A stretch of DNA of 64,000 bases from Porphyra umbilicalis (lineage: Eukaryota; Rhodophyta; Bangiophyceae; Bangiales; Bangiaceae). Position numbers and translations under genes: made by a program. Positions 56,416 through 64,000 of this stretch are shown here, in pieces. The stretch covers positions 62,001 to 126,000 of the forward strand of contig KV918990.1 of NCBI GenBank assembly GCA_002049455.2, written 5' to 3'. Each line of letters opens with the position of its first letter. Positions within the stretch are counted from its first letter, which is position 1. A model generated the notes under the pieces. The model was not told the origin of the DNA. It made no database searches and worked only from the letters and a program-made list of their open reading frames with translations.

Positions 56416-56812
56416 GCAGCCAAAACGCCCTGACGACGCCCCAAGTAGCACCCTCAATCCTCGTAATATAGGTCAAGTGGCACCCATACTATGCTCTCAT
56501 ATGTCATTTTTGTGGGTGCCTGTCTCCAACCGAGGTGCACAGCCGCAGACCCCCCTGAAATTTTTCTCTTCGCCTTGCTGACGCCCTTTTGAGTTGGGGC
56601 GTTAGGGGCCAAAATGACGCCCTAGTCACGCCATTAACGACGCCCTTAACGACGCCCCTGGCGTTCTGAGCAACCTTACATAGAGCAATCTTTCGGGATG
56701 AATTGATATAAGTCTTTTGGATCCGATCCGCTGAAGACCCTCGATTCCTCAAACTATGCTGAGGCTTCTGTGACTTGAGGGCTACATTTCAACTTGGTCG
56801 GCTACATCACGT

Positions 56813-56944
56813 ACAGCCGTTCTCGCAAAAACCTCGCACGCCAATTGTTGCACCACTCTTGCACATCAGCCTTCACGGGGTCGCAGAGGCCGATTTGTCA
56901 GTGGTGCAACAGTTGGCGTGCGAGGTTTTTGAGAGAGCGGCTGT
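56813..56944. repeat. 132-bp foldback with 44-bp arms
   Basis: Arms 56813-56856 (begins ACAGCCGTTCTCGCAAAAAC) and 56901-56944 are inverses with only three mismatches in 44, around a 44-base loop. A transcript of either strand would form a long hairpin, so it could be a MITE or a small-RNA precursor. Confidence 0.85.
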
Positions 56945-57940
56945 AAGAGTGGAGACCCGCAAGAGCCGCTGTTTTTAAGTCTGCTTGTCAGCCATCTGCC
57001 GCAGCCGAGCCCATCAGGTTGGTCAGTGTCGAGGCAAAGAAACTAGCCAATCGCATGCGCGTACCGCAATCCACGGAGCGGGACTCGTTGACCGCGGTCG
57101 CGGTCATTTCCTGGCTGCCGAACCTCTCGCTGACAGCGGGACCGGGCGCGCCTCCCCTGGGGCGGCACCCGCCCCTGGAACTGCTCACGACGCTCGGGGC
57201 GCTGTGCACGCGCCGTCGCCCGCCGCGGCCAACCAGCTCCGACGACTGGGTCTCGGTGCGCAATCAAAGACGCCAAGCTGGCCGAGCGGATCCAGGGCAT
57301 CGGTTGTGCCACAACAAACGCCCGCCCGTCGCCCCCAAGAGATTGGAAGTGTGACACGCCAGTTCCACACTTTTTCGCCGTACAATTTCGTGCAGCACAA
57401 GGAAGCAGGTCGAGTAGAAGAGGGCTCCGTAGGGGCCCTCTTACCCCTACGTAGTCGCGCACAGCTGTCTGAGGCACGGGAAAGAGACAGTACAGTAGTA
57501 CTAGCGCGCTGGCACCTCGTCGTCGCCGCGCGCTGGGGCGTAGGTCACCAGTCCTCCAATCCGGCGTGGCGGACACGGCACTGCCCGCGATGATCCCCAG
57601 GCAGGTTGCGATGATCCTTGCAACAGGCAGACACTGAGTCAACTGATGGCATTGGTCAGGCTTGACAGGCGTGTCGACAATGACGGCCAGCTGTCGTGAC
57701 AACCGAGGACCACAGCCACAGAGCACACCCTGACTCAGGCAACGACGCACCTCTGCATGTGATTGGCTGGCCCAGTCCACCCATCAGACTGAGGATTGGC
57801 AGCGGTGGAGTCTGACGGCGGCGAAGTGAATCGCGACACACTGGCCGCTATTTCCGGTGGCCCGTGCTGCCGCTCTTGTTCGGGCCAATAACGTGGTGGA
57901 TCCGCCAATCACTTGTCCCCTTCCCGCTTGCTCTTTGCAG

Positions 57941-58132
57941 TATCGGTTTGGCCGAGTCCGCCTTCGCCGCGTGGCCCACACGCGGCCTCGCGTGCTCATC
58001 ATGAGCCCTGTCGAGCGGCCCGCACAGCGCGTCACGTCGCATTCCATGCGCGGGGCGTTGTGGCGCATGGCTAGCAAGGTGCACAATCCCACAGTGCGCA
58101 AGGACTTGGCGTCTGAATACTCACTGAGCTGA
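57941..58132 (+). CDS. possible terminal exon of an unrecognised gene
   Basis: A strong pyrimidine tract and acceptor (CTTGCTCTTTGCAG ending at 57940) precede an open frame reading YRFGRVRLRRVAHTRPRVLI and on to MRGALWRMASKVHNPTVRKD, ending at 58132. The sequence looks protein-like, but no upstream exon or family could be identified. Confidence 0.28.
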   Translation, partial: YRFGRVRLRRVAHTRPRVLIMSPVERPAQRVTSHSMRGALWRMASKVHNPTVRKDLASEYSLS

Positions 58133-61100
58133 GTTGTGCAATGCCGTGCGCGGCGGCAGCAACCACTCCTTGACGGGCCAGATGCAGCGGCTGCTGGTGG
58201 AAGATGTACTGGCTCGTGGTCACCCGTCACGCGGCTGGCGCTGTCGGCGGGCGGCGGCAGCGGCTGCGTAGGGACACGGGCGCTCGCTCCGTACTGCAGG
58301 GTACGGCTGCTGCCCAGCACCTCGTGATGGCTGACCCACCGGCGGACGGCGGCGGCGACAGCGTGACGTCCGCCTCCCTCTGACTGCTGGCGGTGGCGAG
58401 GCATCCGAACAACAAAAATTTGAATGGAGGGCCTGGGACGCTGTCTGCGAGCTCGCCCGTGGGCGAGGATGGCCACCCCCCACCTGCACAAATCGTAGAG
58501 GGTGCCCGCATTGGCTACCCCGCAGCCACGCGCCGCTCTGGGCCACGGGGGCTCTCAGCTGCGGCCGCAATGAGGCGCACCCCTCGCCGCCGGGAAGAAG
58601 AAGGTATGTAGGAGGTGTGCTCTGCTCGTGCACACCGACGGTGTTGGCGGGGGTCTGCCAACGCCGGTCACGCAGTCAATGCCCGTTTCCGCCTGCCGCG
58701 CCGCGGCGCCACCACGTGCTGCCTGGAGGGGCCGCGGCGGCGGTGGCGGCGGCGGTGGCGGCTGTGGCGGCGGCGGCTGCCGCGGCGGCGGCGGCGGCGG
58801 CGGCGCGGCGGGGGCGGGGGCCCGCGCGCTCCCACCGGCCGCCCTCGGGTTCAACCCGAGACAACTTGTCTCGACGAGCCACGGCCGAGGGGGGCTCGTC
58901 GGCGCACCCCGCCTCGCGCCGCGCGCGGTCCAGGCGCGCCCCGGATTGGTGGCGTCGGGCCCCGACCGCCGCGCGCCCGCACAGGAACACTGGCGTGGCG
59001 TGACCGCACGTCGCGCCTCGCTCGGCGCGCGCGCCTGCGCGCCGCGCGGGTGGCCGTCGGCCGTCCGCAGTCCCCGCTTGGGGCCCCGCCCGGTGGCCCC
59101 GTCACACCGCCTCGTCCCGACCCACGGGGGCGAGGAGCCAACCAGAGGATGCCTCGTCCCCCCGCCGCCTCGGCGGCGCTGGCGCTGTGCCGACCGCCGC
59201 CGCAGTGGCGACAGCCCACCGGCCAGCAACGGGGGGGGGGGGGGTGGGTGGGTGGGTGACCACCCACCCACCCGCCACCAACCCACCCACCCAACCCCGC
59301 ACCCCCGTTCACGCGACGTGGTCGTGGAGCCCGCGCGGCAGAGCCGCGGCACGGCGCGGTGAGGTGTGGGGCCGCGCGCCCAAACCAGTGGGGATGCACC
59401 GGTGAGGCGCGCGTCACAAGACCCCCCCCGTTTGTGGGGGGCGCACACGGGGGGGGGGGGGGGTGCCACGGGTGCGCCGGCAATCATTTTTATTGGGACC
59501 GAGTTGGGGCCGCCCCGCTGAGGTGTGGGGGCCCCCCTCGAGAGGCTGCGTGTGCGCGGGGCCGCGTCGCGGGACGCGGCAGGTTTGGCGCGTCGACCGC
59601 CGACGGGCTCTCCTCTCCCCCGTCCTCCCCCGGCGGCAGCGGCGGTGGCGGCGCGCGTGTGCGGACTCCCCCCGCCCCCCTCCCCCCCCCCCCCCCCTTC
59701 CCTGAGCACCCACGGCAGCGTTTCCATCCCGACACGTGCCCGCGCACCGTGTCGCGACGCGGGCGCTCGACCCCCCGTCGCGACACGACGGGGTCGGTCT
59801 CGCCCAAAGCGGCGCGGCCTGCGCCTCTGGCTGCCACCCGGGCGTGCCCGTCGCTTCATGCGGGCGTGCCGTCTCCCTCGCCCCTCGAGCCCCGTGCCGC
59901 CGCCGTTGCCGCGTCGGTCGCCGCGTTGGTGGGGTTCACGGCCCGTTGCGGGCAGTGGGGCCCGCCACCACCTCCCCGTTGCCGCCTCCCCCCTCCCCTC
60001 GCTTATTTTCCTATTTGCACGCTGGCCGGCGGCCCTCTCGACCGGCGCCGCTTGCGGACCTCTGGACGGGTGTCGCTTGGGGCACGGTCCCGCCTGCCCG
60101 CCGATCTCGACTCGTCAAGACATCCTTTGACGCCTGGGTGGTGAGGCGCGGCGGCGGCGACCACGACACGACCCTCGACCGTACACGCGGACGGGTGGGG
60201 TTGCGGGCGAGGCGCCGCCGCCGCCGCCGTCGCTGGCACGGTGCAAAGTGCGACGGGTCGCGACGCGGTCGGCGGCATCACGCCGCCTGATCCTTTACGG
60301 GTCGCCCTCCCGCCCCGCTGTGCCCCCCGCCGCGCCCCGGTGAAGCGCGCCGCTGTGCGCAGCCGTCGCGGGGGCGGCGGCTGCCGCCACCCACGAGCCC
60401 CGCGCCGGGCGCGGGACGGACCCCCCCCCACGCAACGGCGGGCGGCGTGCCCGTGCGCCGCTGTTGCCGCAACGGGACCCCGGTGCCGCCCCGTGCCGCC
60501 GCCGCCGCGCGCCCCGTGTATGGTCGTCGGCAGCGGCGTGTGCCGCCGGCGACCCCCCCCGACCGCTGGGCACGTGCGCACGGGTGGCGTGCGCACGGGC
60601 GGCGCGTCGGCCGCCGTCCTTATCTTGCGCGCGCGCCGCCGGCGGGCGTCGGTCGCCCCGCCCCCCGTTGCACCGTCGCCGGCGGCCGCACCCGCGCTCG
60701 GCCGACCGTCCCGTCGCGCCGGCGTGGCGGCGGCACCGGCTTTGGCGGCACCGCGTGCACCCTGCGCCGTGCGGCTGGGGCGGCGGCGGACGCGGCGGCG
60801 GACGCGGCGGCGGACGCGGCGGCGGCGGCCGGCGGTGGCGCCCCCACCCCCCCCGCCCACGTTTGCCGCGACGGGGCGACGGCGGGCCACGGGCGGGCGC
60901 CCGGCGTGGAGCGGGGGCACCCCGCCGGCGCCGGCGCCGGCGCCGGCGCGGCTGGCGGCAGTGGCCGTGATGACGGCGGCGACGGCAATGGGTGGGCCGA
61001 CGCGCCGCCCCGGGGGGGGCGGGCCTCCGCTTTCAGCGCCGCCTCGGCGCGCCGCTTCGGGGGGGGGGGGGGCGCCCGCCCCCGCGGCGCCCGTCAACGC

Positions 61101-62058
61101 GCCGTTGGTGGGCGCCGGTGGGGGCGCGGGCGGCACTGGCGGCAGCGGCGGGGACTTTCGCGGCAGCGGCAGCACGGGCGGCGGCTGTGCCGACGGCGAC
61201 TTTGACGGCGCGACGGTCGGTTCGGTCGGCCACGACGACGGCGGCGGCGGCGGCGGCGGCGGCGGCAGTTCCCGCGGCGGCGTGCAGCCGGCGCCGTGGC
61301 TGCTCGGCGTGCCCCACCGCCCCCCGCCGCCGCTGCCCCCCGACGCCCGCCAGCCGCTGCCGAGCTTGTGGGCCGACGGGCGCCCGCCGCCGGCCGCCGC
61401 GGCCGCGGCCATGTCCCGAGGCCCCCCCCGCCGCTCGGCGGCGGCGCCCGCCTCCCGCCCGTGCGGTCGTTTGCGCCCCCGGTCGGGCCGCTGCTGCCGC
61501 TCGGCGGGCCCCCGCGGCTGAGCCCCCCCGGCGGGGCGCGGGCGGCGGCGACGGCGCTGCCGCTGCTGACGCCCCTCGGCCCGCTGCCGCCGCTGAGCGC
61601 GGCGCTGGCGGGCGGCACGGGCGTCTTGCCGCCCCTCCACCCGCCGCCCCCGTGGGGGGGCGGCGCCGCCCTGTCGGCCCCGCCGGGGGGGGCGTGTACC
61701 AGGCGGGCCTCCCGGCGGGGCCGTCGCGGTACCCGCCACCCCCGCCGCTGCGGCGGGCGGGCGCGGCGCCCGTGCCGGCCTACACGCACCCACCCCCGCG
61801 GTCGCCGGTGGGGGGGTTTGGGGCGGGCCCCGCCGTCGCCACGCCGCCGCCGCTGCCAAGTGTCGGCGGCCGCGTCGAGCCGTTGGCGGGCGGTGGGGGG
61901 GGTCGTGGCGGCGCCTTGCCGCGCCTCGTCGCGCCGTCTGTGTCGCCGCCGGCGGACCCATCCCGCACGCGCTTATTTTCTTCGTTTCTCGCGCACCACG
62001 GGGGGCCGCTGGGGAGGCCGCCGCCTGGCGGCGGCGGCGGCGGCGGCAGCGCGGGGGG
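58133..62058. other. very GC-rich region, no supported gene
   Basis: 3.9 kb. From 58730 the sequence is dominated by GGC/GCC trinucleotide runs and C or G homopolymers, with long open frames on both strands that carry no recognisable domain. The stretch 61440-62058 in plus frames reads Pro/Gly/Leu-rich (LPPVRSFAPPVGPLLPLGGP, then YQAGLPAGPSRYPPPPPLRR). It may be the N-terminal part of the C2H2 gene downstream, broken by homopolymers. Confidence 0.4.
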
Positions 62059-63920
62059 ATGGCGTCGACGCCCTCCCCCGCCGCCGCCAGTGGTGGCACG
62101 GGCGTTGGCAGCACGCCCTACATGCCCGCGCCGCCCACCACCTCCCGCCGCCCGTCGCCCATGGCCATGGAGTCGCTGCTGTTGAGCCCCGCGGCGGGCC
62201 CGGGGGAGGGGCACGCGCCGCCGGGGGGCGCCGGCGGCCCCCTCAAACGCCCGCGCCCTGCGTCCCTGACGGTGTTTGACGACGGCTCGCCGTTTGCGGG
62301 GGGACCCGTGGCGGCCGCGTCCACGCCGGGGGGGGCGGCGGCGGCGGGGCCGCACGACATTGAGCCCCGCACCCGCCGGCGGACGCTCTCCTACCCGCCA
62401 CCGGGGGAGCTCGTGGTCGCCGCGTCGGCTGGCGGCGGTGGCGGTGACGGCGGTGGCGGCGGCGGAGGTGTCGGCACGCCGGGGGGGCCGCGGCTGCGGG
62501 GCCGCTCGACATCAAGTCTGGCGTTCGCCGGCCGACGCTCGCCTACCCGCCGCCGGGGCAGCTCGTGGCCGCCGCGTCGCCCGGCGGCGGCGGCGTCGGC
62601 GTTGGCGTGGGCGGCGACGCCTTTGGCTCGCCCTCCGCCCCAATGGTCGGCGCCTATGGCGGCAGCAGCGTCGGCGGCAGCGCCGACGCGGCCGCCTATG
62701 GCGCCGGCGCCGGCGGCGCGACGGTCGTGCAGCGCGCCGCATCGGCGGGGCTGTCGACGCGGGCGGTCAGCGCGCTGCCGCCCGAACAGCGCGAGTGGGC
62801 GGCGTCGGCCGCAAGTGGGGGGGTGCCCATGCAGGGGGTGTATGGGGGCGGCGGCGGACACCCGCCCATTGGCGTTGTGTATGCGCCCGCGCAGCGCGGC
62901 GCGTATGCGGTGGGCGCGCCGCCGGGGATGCCCCGGCCATACGTGCCGGCTGCTGGCGGTAGCGACGGCGGCCGTGCGGCGTGGTCCGTCCCCGGCGGTG
63001 GCGTGCCGGTCGCTGCGTATTCCGGCGGCGGCGGCGGCGGCGGTGGGAGCAGCGGTGGTGGCGGCGGTGGCGTGCCGGCTTCGGCGTATTCGGGCGGTGG
63101 GGGCAGCGCCGGCGGCGGCAGCGGCAGCGGCGGCGGCGGCACCGCCCTCGGGGCGGTCGTGGTGGCCCCCGACCGCGGCGGCGCGGCGGCGGCGGCGGCG
63201 TCGCGAGGCGGCGGCGGCGAGCAGGTTGTGTTTGCGACGGGCGGCGGCGGGGGCGGCGGCGGTGGCGGTGGCGGCGGACCGGGGGGCGACGGGGCCCCCC
63301 CCGGCGGCGCCGCCGGCGACGCGCCCGCCGCCCCCACCATCCACCCGTGCCCCGACTGTGCGGCCGACTTTGACACGCCGCGCGGCCTCCGCGCGCACTA
63401 CTCGTCGGTGCACAAGCAGCGGAACCACCCGTGCCACATTTGTGGCTTTACCTTCCTCACCCGCGCGCACCGCGACTCGCACATCAAGACCGTCCACGAC
63501 AAGCTCCGCCCCTACCAGTGCCAGCAGTGCGGCTTTGCGTTTGGCCAAAGCTCCAACCTGTCGGAACACATCCGCAACGTGCACGAGAAGAAGCGGCCGT
63601 ACGAGTGCCACCTGTGCGACTCGACGTTTAGCCGCCACCCAGACCTCAAGCGCCACGTGCGCCTCGTGCACGAGCGGCGGCGCGCGCACGAGCTGCCGGG
63701 CTGGGGGCCCCGCTACAAGCGCCCGGGCGCGGCGGCGGGGGCGGCGAGGCGGGGGGGCGCCGCCGGCGCCGCCGCCGCCGGCGCCGCCGCGCCCAGGGGG
63801 TGGCGCGCCCTCGCGGCGGCCGCGCGCGACGCGCCCGCGCCGCCGCGGCGGGAGCCGACGCACAAGGGCGGCTCCATTGCCGAAATTGAGGGGCCGTTTG
63901 GGCCCGCGGGGCTCGGGTAG
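62059..63920 (+). CDS. C2H2 zinc-finger protein with four fingers, frame broken upstream
   Basis: Four tandem fingers lie at about 63346-63690: CPDCAADFDTPRGLRAHYSS, CHICGFTFLTRAHRDSHIKT, CQQCGFAFGQSSNLSEHIRN and CHLCDSTFSRHPDLKRHVRL, all with H-x4-H spacing and KxRP-type linkers between fingers 2-3 and 3-4, so a DNA-binding array is likely. The N-terminal half is Gly/Ala/Pro-rich. A start at 62059 gives MASTPSPAAASGG, then PMAMESLLLSP. This frame shifts to the finger frame at the G run near 62478-62487. An internal duplication spans the switch: RRRTLSYPPPGELVVAAS against VRRPTLAYPPPGQLVAAAS. Target genes unknown. The true start may be further upstream. Confidence 0.78.
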
Positions 63921-64000
63921 GGGCGCGGCGGGGGGGGGGGGGTGCTGGGGGGGGGGGAGCGCCGGGGGGATGGGCGGGTGGGGTGGGGTGGTGTGGGGAC

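Larger units (their letters stand above)
54165..57940. other. repeat-rich region without a supported gene
   Basis: 3.8 kb. It contains a small palindrome GACGCCCC/GGGGCGTC (54273-54295), a GC-rich minisatellite at about 55160-55290 (units like GACCGCCCCGCCCACCCTCC), the repeated segment CCTGGACTCTCCACTT (54173 and 56223), and two foldback elements. Open frames are short and without domains. Confidence 0.5.

Noticed and set aside
58555..61521. Several long frames on both strands (434, 703 and 426 residues)
   Set aside because: All mirror each other in GC-rich trinucleotide repeats and none contains a motif; they are best explained by lack of stop codons in GC-rich DNA.
1..64000. tRNA, rRNA or CRISPR features
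   Set aside because: No tRNA-like internal promoter and cloverleaf, no rRNA segment and no spaced prokaryotic repeat array was recognised on reading both strands; tandem repeats here are contiguous.

Overview
The window is nuclear DNA of a GC-rich eukaryotic alga, most probably a bangiophyte red alga of the Porphyra/Pyropia type. The basis is intron-poor genes, spliceosomal introns of about 206-251 bp with GTRYGT-like donors, plastid or thylakoid-lumen proteins (siroheme methyltransferase, a lumenal cyclophilin-like protein, a DUF1499 protein), and a Hedgehog-type Hint protein of a kind known from red algae. The organism is an inference; the gene families are read directly from the sequence.

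The layout alternates host-gene islands with mobile DNA. Region 1 (about 59-9839) is a candidate DNA transposon: a minus-strand accessory gene (555-3164) and a divergent plus-strand Plavaka-like DDE transposase with one intron (5235-9097), bracketed by short inverted GC-rich ends. Region 2 (11354-14068) holds two convergent host genes, an Mpv17/PMP22 protein and a lumenal cyclophilin-like protein. Region 3 (14.5-28.7 kb) is mobile or repeat-derived: G-tracts and a 20-bp C-rich array, an unrecognised 881-aa protein, a stand-alone PIF1-type helicase and a 1284-residue KDZ-like transposase. Region 4 (28.7-32 kb) is gene-poor and carries a satellite with an exact 167-bp period and a 34-bp palindrome. 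Region 5 (32.1-42.9 kb) is a compact host island: a NET-domain protein, an acidic mitochondrial-type protein, uroporphyrinogen-III methyltransferase, ribophorin I (OST1), a DUF1499 lumen protein and a Hint protein.

Region 6 (43674-54164) is a second transposon of the same family as region 1. It has a 31-bp inverted repeat at its ends (29 of 31 matching), a four-exon Plavaka-like transposase on the minus strand and a divergent three-exon accessory gene on the plus strand. Region 7 (54.2-58.6 kb) is repeat-rich, with two clear foldback elements. Region 8 (58.6-64 kb) is very GC-rich and ends in a four-finger C2H2 gene.

The main discovery is the two-gene transposon. Both copies pair a divergent Plavaka-like transposase with a second protein. 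The two partner proteins (555-3164 and 48919-53424) are clearly homologous to each other in a helical core but match no family I recognise. Several host genes change reading frame exactly at long C or G runs, which points to homopolymer miscounts (or length variation) in the assembly rather than to pseudogenes.
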